Position numbers and translations under genes: made by a program. The notes under the pieces were generated by a model, which did no database searches, had not been told where the DNA came from, and worked only from the letters and a program-made list of their open reading frames with translations. Source: Paraburkholderia diazotrophica (lineage in GTDB: Bacteria > Pseudomonadota > Gammaproteobacteria > Burkholderiales > Burkholderiaceae). From it: a DNA stretch of 64,000 nt. This document shows positions 8,866 to 17,481 of the stretch, piece by piece; the first letter of the stretch is position 1; every line of letters starts with the position of its first letter. The DNA is taken from positions 62,001 to 126,000 of the forward strand of contig NZ_FNYE01000018.1 in assembly GCF_900108945.1 (NCBI RefSeq), read 5' to 3'.

Positions 8866-9642
8866 ATGATCCGTCGACCGGACAGAATGGCCATTGCCGG
8901 GTTTGTCGTGATGGTCGTTCTGATCGTCGTGGCGCTTGCACTGCCGATGGACAGCGACCGGCTGGCCGCCTATCGGTCAGTGTATGGCGGCGACGAGAAC
9001 CCGCGCAGTGCAGATTCATCGAACGCGGAGGACGAATCCGTGCGTCGCTCCGAGCAATTGGCGGCGACCTCCGATGGCACATCCGATGCCGATATCGCAT
9101 TCATCCTCCAGTCGATACGCGCGAGTCTGCATCGCAACGATCTGACGTCCGCGAAGGTGTTGCTCAATGCCGTGCTCTCGGTTCGCACGAATCTGCCTGA
9201 AGCATTGGAGTTGCAGAAGGAACTCAATGTGCGCGAGGCGAGAGCAGCGAAGGCGATGACGTCCGTCGTTGCCGCTGCCTCATTCAGCGAAGGCTCGCAC
9301 GACGCTTCGCCCAGTCCTGTCGACGAAAAATCAGATCGCGCAATGGAACCGCCTGCTCGACCATCGACGCTCGTGCGCACATCGAGTAAATCGACTGACA
9401 GGCCGCAATACAGCACGCGGCGCGAACGGCCTGCGTCGGCCGACAAACCATCCGCAAAGACGCGGCACGCCGGACAGACGCCGCGCCATCATCCTGCGGC
9501 GCATGTTTCAAATGGACGCCCTAAAACGCGCGCCGAAGTCGTCAACGAACTGAAGCGCGCCCGCGCGAATGGATCGATCCCTCGCTTCGGCAATCCTTCC
9601 CGGTATGGGTCCGCGAGTTCGCCGTATCACGCCGCACGATGA
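8866..9642 (+). CDS. Membrane-anchored protein with a DUF4148-like C-terminus
   Basis: A 258-residue protein of unknown function. The start at 8866 is chosen because AGGAGG lies 6 bases upstream; an ATG at 8827 in the same frame has no such site. One transmembrane helix lies near the N-terminus ('MAIAGFVVMVVLIVVALAL'). It is followed by a helical stretch of tetratricopeptide-like character ('LLNAVLSVRTNLPEALEL') and a long Ser/Arg/Pro-rich linker. The C-terminal motif 'KTRAEVVNELKRARANG' resembles the DUF4148 signature of small Burkholderia secreted proteins, here attached to a much larger N-terminal part. The rest of the protein is likely periplasmic. Confidence 0.7.
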   Translation: MIRRPDRMAIAGFVVMVVLIVVALALPMDSDRLAAYRSVYGGDENPRSADSSNAEDESVRRSEQLAATSDGTSDADIAFILQSIRASLHRNDLTSAKVLLNAVLSVRTNLPEALELQKELNVREARAAKAMTSVVAAASFSEGSHDASPSPVDEKSDRAMEPPARPSTLVRTSSKSTDRPQYSTRRERPASADKPSAKTRHAGQTPRHHPAAHVSNGRPKTRAEVVNELKRARANGSIPRFGNPSRYGSASSPYHAAR

Positions 9643-9661
9643 CGATGAGCGCCCGCGCCTG

Positions 9662-10102
9662 TCATGCGTCCGCGCAGCACAAATCGTCGACGGCACACGC
9701 GAGGATCATCCGGTTGTGATCGGACGTGAGATAGCCCTGCTCGGTCCGCGGCCGAAAGATCCTGTCGCCGTATCGAATCTGTCTGCCCGTCAACAGGCAA
9801 AACGATTCAGTGCGCGCGCGTCCGAGCCGCCAGGTCTGTTCCGAGTAACGGCCCATCCTCGCGTCGCTCCAGCAAACGCTCACGGTTTCCGATGACAGAC
9901 GCTCGACAACCGAAATGCGCGTCGGCCGAGGCTCCGCGTCGACTTCGGGTGCGCGCTCTTCCCGCAAGCGGCGTTTCTTCAAACGGAACCGTTGCTTCTT
10001 CCGGCGCGCGGTACCCGTCGCCGACTCCGCTGCGTGCGCAACGGGTATCAGGATGTCCAGCAACGCACGTCGCCCGGCGTCTTCTTCCGCGAGAGTGCCC
10101 AT
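9662..10102 (-). CDS. DUF3331 family protein
   Basis: A protein of about 146 residues of a small Burkholderia-group family. The core 'VSVCWSDARMGRYSEQTW' followed by 'CLLTGRQIRYGD.IFRPR' matches what I recall of DUF3331. The paired Cys residues and basic N-terminal segment (Lys/Arg cluster around residues 35-50) could suit a nucleic-acid-binding or metal-binding protein, but no function is known. The ATG at 10102 has GGAATGTG upstream; a GTG one codon earlier is possible. It is convergent with the upstream gene and follows the BON gene on the same strand after 37 bases. Confidence 0.7.
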   Translation of the reverse strand: MGTLAEEDAGRRALLDILIPVAHAAESATGTARRKKQRFRLKKRRLREERAPEVDAEPRPTRISVVERLSSETVSVCWSDARMGRYSEQTWRLGRARTESFCLLTGRQIRYGDRIFRPRTEQGYLTSDHNRMILACAVDDLCCADA

Positions 10103-10139
10103 CACATTCCTTCGCCACGAAGCATTTGCTATCTGGCAT

Positions 10140-10505
10140 TCATCGATCGCTCTGGATCGTCAGGTTGTTCCTGACCTCCGTGACGCCCCGAACACCCTTT
10201 GCGGCGCTAGCCGCTCTGTCCAGCGCGGCGCGATTTGGCACCGTTCCCGTCAGCGTGACAACGCCCGCATCGGCGTGAACCCTGATGCCGATGCTGGTCA
10301 GATGCTTCGTCTTGCCGAGCGCGTGATGTACGTCCTTTTCCAGTTGGCGGTCGTTCACTTTCGCGGCCGTGGGGGTTTGCGTGCTGTCGGCAGATGCCGC
10401 GGCGCTTGCGCCATTCGGTGCGCCCGCAGTCTGCGCGTAGACGCTCGCTGACAGCGTCAGCACGATGATTGCCCAAGCCCCTGTCATTGCGATCTTTGCG
10501 TTCAT
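10140..10505 (-). CDS. Periplasmic BON-domain protein
   Basis: A 121-residue protein with a signal peptide (cleavage near 'ASVYAQ') and one BON domain at about residues 50-120 ('DRQLEKDVHHALGKT' through 'AAKGVRGVTEVRNNL'). BON (OsmY-like) domains are found in periplasmic proteins that bind phospholipid or outer-membrane components and are often stress-induced. The start at 10505 is chosen over an upstream in-frame Met because GGAGAACATCG directly precedes it and because the signal peptide then begins correctly. Confidence 0.85.
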   Translation of the reverse strand: MNAKIAMTGAWAIIVLTLSASVYAQTAGAPNGASAAASADSTQTPTAAKVNDRQLEKDVHHALGKTKHLTSIGIRVHADAGVVTLTGTVPNRAALDRAASAAKGVRGVTEVRNNLTIQSDR

Positions 10506-10584
10506 CGATGTTCTCCATCCGATCCACAGATAACCGGCGACACGCGGCAACGCGACATGCCGCGCCGCTTCGCTTCCGATGCAC

Positions 10585-12039
10585 TCACCATCCGTACTTC
10601 AGTTCGACGCCTACGTAGTCCGCGTTACTGCCGCCCGCGTTGCGGATGGAATCGCCGACCTGGAAGTGCACCGCTTCGACGGAACCGATCAGGTTCGACG
10701 CCATCGTCCAGTCGGCGCGCACCTGCACATACATGCCCGTCCACCGGCTGCCGTGACCCGCTGTGCCCGGCACCACGGTATTGGGCTGCTGATACACGGC
10801 GTCCGCTGTCGTCTCGCGCCATTGGAAACCGAGCGCGCCGAGCAACGCGAGCTTGCTCGTGGGCTTCAACGTGATAGAAGGCTTCACGTGGATCAGGTTC
10901 GCATAGCCCGTGTAGCCCGCGAGCGTGAAGTAGTACCCGTTCGGAAAGAGCGGATTGAATGTCTCAACGCGTCCGTCGCCGGGATGCCGGTCGCCCGACG
11001 CCGCGTCGATCTGCACGCCCACGCGCGGCGTCCACGGAAGGTCGAGCGTATAGCCCGCGAGCGAGCCGACCGCCCACGCGCCGATCGTCTTGTTGCCGAC
11101 GTGCCCCGACTGATACATCGATTCCACGTCAAAGTCGGCGCGGCCCATCTTGCCTGTGTATCGAAGATCGAATACGTCGCGATGCTCGTCGCCCGTTGCA
11201 TCGAGAAAGCGCGCATTCGAGCGGTTGTACTTCGAGTAGTAGCCTGAAAGATCACCCGGCCCGACACCCTGCCGCTCGAAGCGCACGCCGCTGAACGTGA
11301 GATGCCGGTTCGATACATCGTCGAAAGTGGTCACGTCGCGGTACTGCACAGGCTGCGTCAGATAGCCGATGAAGCGCCATTTGCCGTACTCGTAGTCCGC
11401 CCAGATCGCGTCGTACGCCTGCCGCACGTTCGGGCCGTCGCGAACCGAGATGAAGCGCTGCAAGTCGAACGCCATCTCCTGACGGCCGACGCGGAACTTG
11501 AACGTGCCGGGTCCCAACGGACTGACCCACGCGACGAAGGCCTGCTCGAGATCGAGCGGATTCTTGTCGACGGGCGACACCGTATCCTTGCCGAACGGTC
11601 GCGCATCTTCGAGCTGCGCGAAGAACTGGAGATACGGACCGATACGCGCATCCGCGCTGACCTGCGCGCGCTGTATCACGTAGGTATCCGAATGGCCTGT
11701 GCCGATGCCGAAGAGCGGCGCATCGTTGACTTCGACGCGCTCGCGCAGATTCGCGCCAAGCGACAGATACGAATGCGGATCGCCGCCGAGCGGAATGTAT
11801 TTGAGGCTGTCCAGCGGCTGCCGTGGCACGCACTTGTCCGCGAGCACGGACCAGTCCTCCTGCCAGCGGTTGAACAGCACGACGGGCCGCTTCGCGGTGC
11901 ACGCGGCGGATGCGGTATCGGCGGATGTCGTTTCCTCCGTCGCCCGCGCATTGCCGCTCAACGCCAGGCCAGCGACGAAAAAGACAAGGTACGCAACAGC
12001 ATGCGTCCCTGCAAACGGCCTGGGCCACACACGCGTCAT
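10585..12039 (-). CDS. Alginate-export-type outer-membrane porin
   Basis: A 484-residue predicted beta-barrel of the alginate export (AlgE-like) family. There is a signal peptide ending near 'SGNARA', then repeated aromatic and amphipathic strands with 'SLGANLRERVEVNDAPLFG', 'VGRQEMAFDLQRFISVRDGP' and a C-terminal 'YVGVELKYGW' ending in an aromatic residue, as outer-membrane barrels do. The start at 12039 follows CGGAGATCCT. The upstream frame stays open for 200 more codons but lacks membrane-protein character there and overlaps the neighbouring gene. No alginate biosynthesis genes are nearby, so it more likely passes some other anionic or organic substrate. Confidence 0.85.
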   Translation of the reverse strand: MTRVWPRPFAGTHAVAYLVFFVAGLALSGNARATEETTSADTASAACTAKRPVVLFNRWQEDWSVLADKCVPRQPLDSLKYIPLGGDPHSYLSLGANLRERVEVNDAPLFGIGTGHSDTYVIQRAQVSADARIGPYLQFFAQLEDARPFGKDTVSPVDKNPLDLEQAFVAWVSPLGPGTFKFRVGRQEMAFDLQRFISVRDGPNVRQAYDAIWADYEYGKWRFIGYLTQPVQYRDVTTFDDVSNRHLTFSGVRFERQGVGPGDLSGYYSKYNRSNARFLDATGDEHRDVFDLRYTGKMGRADFDVESMYQSGHVGNKTIGAWAVGSLAGYTLDLPWTPRVGVQIDAASGDRHPGDGRVETFNPLFPNGYYFTLAGYTGYANLIHVKPSITLKPTSKLALLGALGFQWRETTADAVYQQPNTVVPGTAGHGSRWTGMYVQVRADWTMASNLIGSVEAVHFQVGDSIRNAGGSNADYVGVELKYGW

Positions 12040-12176
12040 AGGATCTCCGTGTCGTGAAAGGGGTGTGGTACTTTTGCCCGCGACATTCATCGGCGCCTGT
12101 TCGAAATGCAGTTCGCAGTTGCCGTTCGATCGAACGCAAACTGCCGCAACCAGCAGTCCGCGCGGACGTACTTCGG

Positions 12177-12884
12177 CTATTTCCTTGCGTCTGTCGCGGT
12201 TGTGGCAGCCGTCGACGATGCGCCGCGTGCGTTGAATGCGAGCCACACGAGCACGACGAACGGCAGCAGCAGTGCCCAGAACCCGACATGCCGATATGCG
12301 AGCGCGCCTGCGATCGCGCCCGCAGCGAACGCGAGAATGGCCGGCAGCATCTTGCCCAGACGCGCTCGCGCCACGGCCTGCGCATCGGCTGGCGCGCGCG
12401 GCGAAAGCACGTCGATCGCATCGAGCACGGCTTGCGTGACGTTGCCCGTCATCACGGTGTTCGGCACTCCGGGACGCGCGACCAGCCGCCCGTGCGCGTT
12501 CTGCACGCCCATCGCCGCCGCGCCGACCATCCCGCAGATGATGACGGGCGTGCTGTCCGAATGAACGACGGGCGAAACGCCGACACCCGCAACGCAAAAG
12601 GCCAGCATCAGCGCCGCCTGCACCGCATAGAGAAGACACGCGGCGCGATTGGGCGTCGCCGGTTCCATGCTCTTCACGAGCAGACTGCTGACGACCACGC
12701 CTGCAACGAATGCCGGAAACGCCATCAGCTTCATGAACACGCCCTGGCCGAAACCTGCCGCCTCGGCGCCGATCAGCACGAAGTTCCCCGTGACGTGCGC
12801 GGTGAACAGGCCGAACAGCGCGACGAAGCTGAGCGTATCGACATAGCCTGCGATAGCGGCGAGCACGCTGTCTTCAGATTTCAT
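12177..12884 (-). CDS. DUF1275 (YoaK-like) membrane protein
   Basis: A 235-residue integral membrane protein with about six hydrophobic helices. The family signature is at the N-terminus ('AAIAGYVDTLSFVALFGLFT', then 'AHVTGNFV') and in the centre ('GMVGAAAMGVQNAHGRLV', 'TVMTGNVTQ'). DUF1275 proteins are widespread and of unknown function. It lies on the same strand as the porin (137 bases apart) and as the VOC gene upstream (105 bases), so co-transcription is possible but not evident. Confidence 0.85.
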   Translation of the reverse strand: MKSEDSVLAAIAGYVDTLSFVALFGLFTAHVTGNFVLIGAEAAGFGQGVFMKLMAFPAFVAGVVVSSLLVKSMEPATPNRAACLLYAVQAALMLAFCVAGVGVSPVVHSDSTPVIICGMVGAAAMGVQNAHGRLVARPGVPNTVMTGNVTQAVLDAIDVLSPRAPADAQAVARARLGKMLPAILAFAAGAIAGALAYRHVGFWALLLPFVVLVWLAFNARGASSTAATTATDARK

Positions 12885-12989
12885 CGATCATCTCCCGCCG
12901 TTGGGATGACACCGGAGCAAACGGTATCGGCACGCGCGCGCGCATGTATCCGCGTCCATCACGCAACGCATGCAGCGCTCGCGCATGCG

Positions 12990-13898
12990 TTACTGCGCCG
13001 CTGCATGAATCTCGGCGATGTAGCCGCCTGGGAACTGCACGACGGCCGCTTCACGCTTGTCCGAAGTGAACGGCGCGACCAGCACGGTGACGCCTGCCGC
13101 CTTCGCTTTCTGCAGCGTGTCGCCGAGATCCGCCACTTCGTATCCCGTCATCTCGTGGCCGTACGGATACGGCAAGTGGCCGTCCGTCACCAGCACCGTC
13201 ATCCGGCCGAAGCCCGACTCGATCCGCACGCGCCGATAGGTATCGTTGGGCCGGCCGATCTCGACACCCGGCGCCTTGCGATCGTCGGAGACGATCTTGC
13301 CGTGCGAAAAGGCCACGAAATTGCGGATCAGCGCATCGGCGCGTTCGGGCGATACGTAGACGCGGTTCTCCGGCACCGTCTGCAGCGGATCGTATTTCGG
13401 CACCTGCGTGTGCCAGTAGAGCTGCATGTTGACGCCGCCCGGCCATGAGACGATCGCATCGCGCCCGATCGGGTCCGGGAACGTCGCCACCGTGACGTCC
13501 GCGCCGTGCGCCTTCGCCGACTTCACGGCCGCGTCCATGTCGGTCACGAGGTAGCCCGTGCGCTCATTGCCGAATGGATACGGAACAGGCGTCTTGAAGC
13601 CGAACACCGAGATCGTGCCGACGGGTGTGAACACGAGTTGCGACATCGTCTGGCTCGGCGTCGGCGTCACCTGAAACACGCCTTGCTGCGACTTGTGACC
13701 GCCGAACGTCGCGACGAAGCTGTCGGTGAACTTGTCGAAATCATCGGGCGCGACGTAGACGTGCGTCGTGTCGTACTGCGGCCCGACGGAGAGTTGCGGA
13801 CTGGCCGCCGGCTTGGCGTACGCAACGGGCGCAGCAGACGATGCGGCAAGACCGACGGCAACAAGCGTCGTCACAATCAGGGAACGGAAGTTACGCAT
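12990..13898 (-). CDS. Exported protein with two tandem VOC (glyoxalase-fold) domains
   Basis: A 302-residue protein with a signal peptide (cleavage near 'APVAYA') and two VOC units, about residues 40-160 and 170-300. The repeats align by eye: 'THVYVAPDDFDKFTDSFVAT' with 'NRVYVSPERADALIRNFVAF', 'TGYLVTDMDAAVKSAKAHGA' with 'TGYEVADLGDTLQKAKAAGV', and 'IVSWPGGVNMQLYW' with 'VVQFPGGYIAEIH'. VOC proteins usually bind a divalent metal and act on small organic substrates; export is unusual. It follows the DoxX gene on the same strand after 15 bases, so it is probably the last gene of the amidohydrolase operon. Confidence 0.85.
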   Translation of the reverse strand: MRNFRSLIVTTLVAVGLAASSAAPVAYAKPAASPQLSVGPQYDTTHVYVAPDDFDKFTDSFVATFGGHKSQQGVFQVTPTPSQTMSQLVFTPVGTISVFGFKTPVPYPFGNERTGYLVTDMDAAVKSAKAHGADVTVATFPDPIGRDAIVSWPGGVNMQLYWHTQVPKYDPLQTVPENRVYVSPERADALIRNFVAFSHGKIVSDDRKAPGVEIGRPNDTYRRVRIESGFGRMTVLVTDGHLPYPYGHEMTGYEVADLGDTLQKAKAAGVTVLVAPFTSDKREAAVVQFPGGYIAEIHAAAQ

Positions 13899-13913
13899 GA
13901 TGGTGAAGGTCCT

Positions 13914-14369
13914 TTAAGGTCTTTTATTGAATCCGGCATGGCCGGAAGAATGTTGGACGCCGGCGAGGCATGTCGCCATGACAAGCGCGGCGATGAGTCC
14001 AAGGTGTTCGAAGAAGGCGTTCAACGCAAAGAAGTGCGCGTCGCCCTTCAGGTTCCAGAAGTCGTTCGCGACGAACATCGCCACGGCCGTCAATGCGGCG
14101 AGCGCGCCTGCGCCCAGCCACACGAAGCGGTTCGCGATCACGCACGCCGAGCCGCCCAGTTCGACGACGATCGCAAGCGCCGCCCATAGCCATCCCGGAT
14201 GCAGCCCGAAATGCTCCTGTTCCAGAACGGCGCCATGAAAGTTCGCGAGCTTCGCCAGACCGCCGATCACATAGGCGGACACCAGCGCCGTGCGTATGAG
14301 CATCAGCAGCCAGGGCTGCGCGAGGATCGCGGCGATCCAATGCGGATTCCCTTGAGCGCGCGCATTCAT
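13914..14369 (-). CDS. DoxX-family membrane protein
   Basis: A 151-residue protein with four hydrophobic helices and typical DoxX features ('TALVSAYVIGGLAKLANFHG', 'IVVELGGSACVI', 'FFEHLGLIAALV'). DoxX proteins are small inner-membrane proteins of poorly defined, often redox-linked, function. The ATG lies one base after the stop of the upstream amidohydrolase (TGACATG), so translation should be coupled. This fixes the start although the frame is open further upstream. Only the left copy of the duplicated cassette has this gene. Confidence 0.85.
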   Translation of the reverse strand: MNARAQGNPHWIAAILAQPWLLMLIRTALVSAYVIGGLAKLANFHGAVLEQEHFGLHPGWLWAALAIVVELGGSACVIANRFVWLGAGALAALTAVAMFVANDFWNLKGDAHFFALNAFFEHLGLIAALVMATCLAGVQHSSGHAGFNKRP

Positions 14370-14370
14370 G

Positions 14371-16263
14371 TCAGACCGCCCAGCACGCGCAGCCGAGCGC
14401 GCCCCAGAACGAACGCAGGTCGGACGCGGGTGCGCTGTTCGACCAGGCGCGCGCGTGGTCGTGGCCGTGCACCGCGCATCCGTTCGAGCAGCCGCACGAT
14501 GCTGCCGCCATCTGCTGCAACGAAGCCTCGCCTTCGCCCTTCGAGTCCTTCCACGCGGCAAAGCCACCGAAGCGCCGCACGGGCGACCAGTCGGGCATCG
14601 CGGGCGGCGGCGCGTTGTCGTCGAGATCGGCGAACGCTCCCGCACCAAAGACCACGCGGCCACCGACAATCGTCAGATCCGACACGGTGCTCGCGATGTC
14701 GTCCTCGGGGCACGCGAAGAAGTCGCGATCAGGAACGATCAGATCGGCAAGCTGGCCTACTGCGATCTGGCCTTTCTTGCCTTCTTCGTTCGAGAACCAT
14801 GTGACGTTCTCGGTCCACATGCGCAACGCGGTATCGCGGTCGAGACGATTGCGCTGCGGATAGAGCCGCAGACCGCCGACCGTCTTGCCCGTCACGAGCC
14901 ACGCAAGCGACACCCACGGGTTGTACGACGCGACACGCGTCGCGTCCGTACCCGCCGATGTGCGGACGCCTTTTTCGAGCAGGCGTGCGACGGGCGGCGT
15001 CCCCTCGGCTGCGGCCGCGCCATAACGTTCGACGAAATACTCGCCCTGGTAGGCCATTCTGTGTTGCACCGCTACGCCTCCGCCAAGCGCCGCGATACGG
15101 TCCATCGAACGCTCGGAGATCGTCTCGGCGTGATCGAAGAACCAGTGGATGCCGTCGAGCGGAATGTCCCGATTGACCTTCTCGAAGACATCGAGCGCGC
15201 GGCTGATGGTCTCATCATAGGTTGCGTGAAGCCGCCAGGGCCAGCGGTTTTCGGCGAGCACGCGCACGACTTCTTCGAGTTCGTCTTCCATTTGCGGCGG
15301 CATGTCCGGGCGCGGCTCGCGGAAGTCTTCGAAGTCCGCTGCCGAATACACGAGCATTTCGCCCGCGCCGTTATGACGGAAATAATCGTCGCCCTGCTTG
15401 TATTTTGATGTCTTCGTCCAGTTCAGAAAGTCCTGCTTCTCGGCCTTCGGCTTTTGCGTGAAGAGGTTGTACGCGAGACGCACGGTCATCTGTCCGTCGT
15501 CCGCGAGCTTCTGCATGACTTCGTAATCGTCGGGGTAGTTCTGGAAGCCGCCGCCCGCATCGATGACACCCGTCACGCCGAGCCGGTTCAGCTCGCGCAT
15601 GAAATGACGCGTCGAATTGAGCTGATAGTCGAACGGCAGCTTCGGACCTTTCGCAAGCGTCGCGTAGAGAATCGACGCATTCGGCTTCGCCAGCAGCAGA
15701 CCCGTCGGGTTGCCGTCGCCGTCGCGCATGATCTGTCCGCCCGGCGGCTCCGGCGTGTCCTTCGTATAGCCGACCACACGCAGCGCCGCAGCGTTCAGCA
15801 ACGCGCGGTCATAGAGATGCAGGATGAAGACGGGCGTATCGGGCGCAACGGCATTCAATTCCTCGATCGTGGGAAGACGCTTCTCGACGAACTGCTGTTC
15901 CGTAAAGCCGCCGACCACGCGCACCCATTGCGGCGGCGGCGTAATGGCCACCTGGCGCCTGAGCATGTTCATCGCGTCGGCAAGCGAGCGCACGCCATCC
16001 CAACGTAGTTCCATGTTGAAGTTCAGGCCGCCGCGCACGACGTGCGTGTGATTGTCGATGAGCCCCGGCAGAACGGCACGTCCCTTCAGGTCGATCACCT
16101 TCGTCGCGGAAGTCGCGCGCGACATGACGTCGGCATTGTCGCCGACGGCCACGAACTTGCCGTCCTTGATCGCGACTGCGCTCGCGCTCGGGTTCGCGCG
16201 GTTCAGCGTCGTGAAGCGGCCGTTGTGCAGGATGAGGTCAGGGGGTGTTGCAGATACGGTCAT
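14371..16263 (-). CDS. YtcJ-like amidohydrolase, copy A, with Cys/His-rich C-terminal tail
   Basis: A 630-residue metal-dependent hydrolase of the amidohydrolase 3 (YtcJ) type, larger than the usual 540-580. The metal motif HxH is in 'PGLIDNHTHVVRGG', later ligands are suggested by 'FFDHAETIS' and 'SAGTDATRV', and the composite domain closes with 'GQLADLIVPDRDFFACPE'. After that comes an extra tail of about 60 residues with 'SCGCSNGCAVHGHDHARAW' and a 'CACWAV' end, which could bind metal. It is very similar over its whole length to the protein at 20237-22123. It overlaps the XapX start by ATGA and is coupled to the DoxX gene. The substrate is unknown. Confidence 0.88.
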   Translation of the reverse strand: MTVSATPPDLILHNGRFTTLNRANPSASAVAIKDGKFVAVGDNADVMSRATSATKVIDLKGRAVLPGLIDNHTHVVRGGLNFNMELRWDGVRSLADAMNMLRRQVAITPPPQWVRVVGGFTEQQFVEKRLPTIEELNAVAPDTPVFILHLYDRALLNAAALRVVGYTKDTPEPPGGQIMRDGDGNPTGLLLAKPNASILYATLAKGPKLPFDYQLNSTRHFMRELNRLGVTGVIDAGGGFQNYPDDYEVMQKLADDGQMTVRLAYNLFTQKPKAEKQDFLNWTKTSKYKQGDDYFRHNGAGEMLVYSAADFEDFREPRPDMPPQMEDELEEVVRVLAENRWPWRLHATYDETISRALDVFEKVNRDIPLDGIHWFFDHAETISERSMDRIAALGGGVAVQHRMAYQGEYFVERYGAAAAEGTPPVARLLEKGVRTSAGTDATRVASYNPWVSLAWLVTGKTVGGLRLYPQRNRLDRDTALRMWTENVTWFSNEEGKKGQIAVGQLADLIVPDRDFFACPEDDIASTVSDLTIVGGRVVFGAGAFADLDDNAPPPAMPDWSPVRRFGGFAAWKDSKGEGEASLQQMAAASCGCSNGCAVHGHDHARAWSNSAPASDLRSFWGALGCACWAV

Positions 16264-16613
16264 GAGCGGTTTTCCTTGATATCGGCATGATCGGCACGGT
16301 CGGCGCGATTGTCACCTTCGGCAGTATTAGCGCCTTCTGCACCATCGATACTGGCACGGGCAGCCTGCCCGCCGGCATGACGGCTCGGCAGCATGCCGAA
16401 CACGTGCACTGCACTGCGCGCTTCGTTCCATGCCGTCGAAAGCGGCGAGCCCGAGAGAAGCTGCTTGCCTACGGGAACAATCTGCTCGCCGCCCAGAATG
16501 CCGAGCAGACCCACGAGCGCAACGAGCGGCGGCGCAGGCGAACGCACATTCAACAGGCTGTAGATGACGCCGACCAGAATGCCGGCGCCCAGTGACAACA
16601 CATACACTTTCAT
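16260..16613 (-). CDS. XapX-domain small membrane protein, copy A
   Basis: A 117-residue protein. The first 55 residues hold two hydrophobic helices with the XapX signature 'NVRSPAPPLVALVGLLGILG' and 'GEQIVPV'; the rest is a hydrophilic Ala/Asp/Arg-rich tail. The ATG at 16613 follows AAGGTGAG. Its stop overlaps the amidohydrolase start (ATGA), so the membrane protein and the hydrolase are made together, perhaps as partners at the inner membrane. The first 50 residues are nearly identical to copy B at 19950, while the tails differ. The biochemical role of XapX proteins is not known. Confidence 0.82.
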   Translation of the reverse strand: MKVYVLSLGAGILVGVIYSLLNVRSPAPPLVALVGLLGILGGEQIVPVGKQLLSGSPLSTAWNEARSAVHVFGMLPSRHAGGQAARASIDGAEGANTAEGDNRADRADHADIKENRS

Positions 16614-16645
16614 CGACTCACCTTGCTTGCATCGTCGGATCATCT

Positions 16646-16677
16646 AAAAGAGCGGCCGGCGCGCGAACGCGCCGGCC
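16646..16677 (-). terminator. Rho-independent terminator between isochorismatase A and XapX A
   Basis: A perfect 10-bp GC-rich stem (16654-16663 with 16668-16677) closes a cgaa tetraloop, followed on the minus strand by CTCTTTTAG. It sits 20 bases after the isochorismatase stop and before the XapX start, so it should end or attenuate readthrough into the XapX-amidohydrolase genes. Confidence 0.75.
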
Positions 16678-16696
16678 TTGCCACTGTGGCGCGAGA

Positions 16697-17350
16697 TCAG
16701 TGACCCTCGCTGCCGCCGAACATGGTCTTCGCGTAGATCAGGCCGAGACCGTAGCCGCCGCCGTGCTGGATCGACGTCGCTACCGTCTGGTTGTACGTCT
16801 CGCTGCGCGCCCAGTCGCGTTGCAGTTCGAGCAGGTATTGCAGCGAGGTCATCGGACGCGCGCCTGCCTGCACCATGCGTTGCATCGCGCGCTCATGCGC
16901 TTCGTCGGTCACGTCGCCGCATGCGTCGGCGATCACATACACTTCGAAACCCTGATCGAGCGCCGACAGCGCCGGGCCGACGATGCACACGCTCGTCCAC
17001 AGCCCCGCGAACACGATGCGCGGCTTGCCGATTGCATTGACGCGATCGGCGATGCGCTGGTCTTCCCATGTATTCATCGACGTGCGGTCGATGATGTCCG
17101 CTTCCGGAAACACCGACTTGATCTCATCGAAGATCGGGCCGGAGAAAGTCTTCGAGGCCACCGTGGTGAGAATGGTCGAGACCGAGAACTCCTTCGCGGC
17201 CTTGGCCACGAGCGCCGCGTTATTGCGCAGCATCACGGGGTCGATCGACTTCGTCGCGAACGCCATCTGCGACTGATGATCGATCATGATCAGCGTGTGA
17301 TCGGACGGCGAAAGCAGCAGTTTTCCAGGCTTGGCTTGAGCTTGAGGCAT
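16697..17350 (-). CDS. YcaC-like isochorismatase-family hydrolase, copy A
   Basis: A 217-residue cysteine hydrolase of the isochorismatase superfamily. The presumed catalytic Asp is in 'LIMIDHQSQMAF' and the nucleophilic Cys in 'AGLWTSVCIVGPAL'. The segment 'DIIDRTSMNTWED' and the C-terminal 'TSLQYLLELQRDWAR' resemble E. coli YcaC, whose natural substrate is unknown. It is paralogous to the protein at 18744-19439. The gene leads the leftward group and is divergent from the LysR gene at 17540. A terminator separates it from XapX A. Confidence 0.85.
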   Translation of the reverse strand: MPQAQAKPGKLLLSPSDHTLIMIDHQSQMAFATKSIDPVMLRNNAALVAKAAKEFSVSTILTTVASKTFSGPIFDEIKSVFPEADIIDRTSMNTWEDQRIADRVNAIGKPRIVFAGLWTSVCIVGPALSALDQGFEVYVIADACGDVTDEAHERAMQRMVQAGARPMTSLQYLLELQRDWARSETYNQTVATSIQHGGGYGLGLIYAKTMFGGSEGH

Positions 17351-17481
17351 CGTGTTCTCCAGGTTGAATCAACAAACGTGACGTTGCGTGATGAAGGCCG
17401 TCCCGCGCTGCGCGCGCCATCGACTTCACATCGACATCAATAAGCGCCTTCGCAACGTCGATTTCGGAGAAGCGATAATAT

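Noticed and set aside
12040..12639. A 200-codon N-terminal extension of the porin
   Set aside because: The signal peptide and ribosome-binding site start at 12039, and the extension is Arg-rich and overlaps the DUF1275 gene on the same strand.
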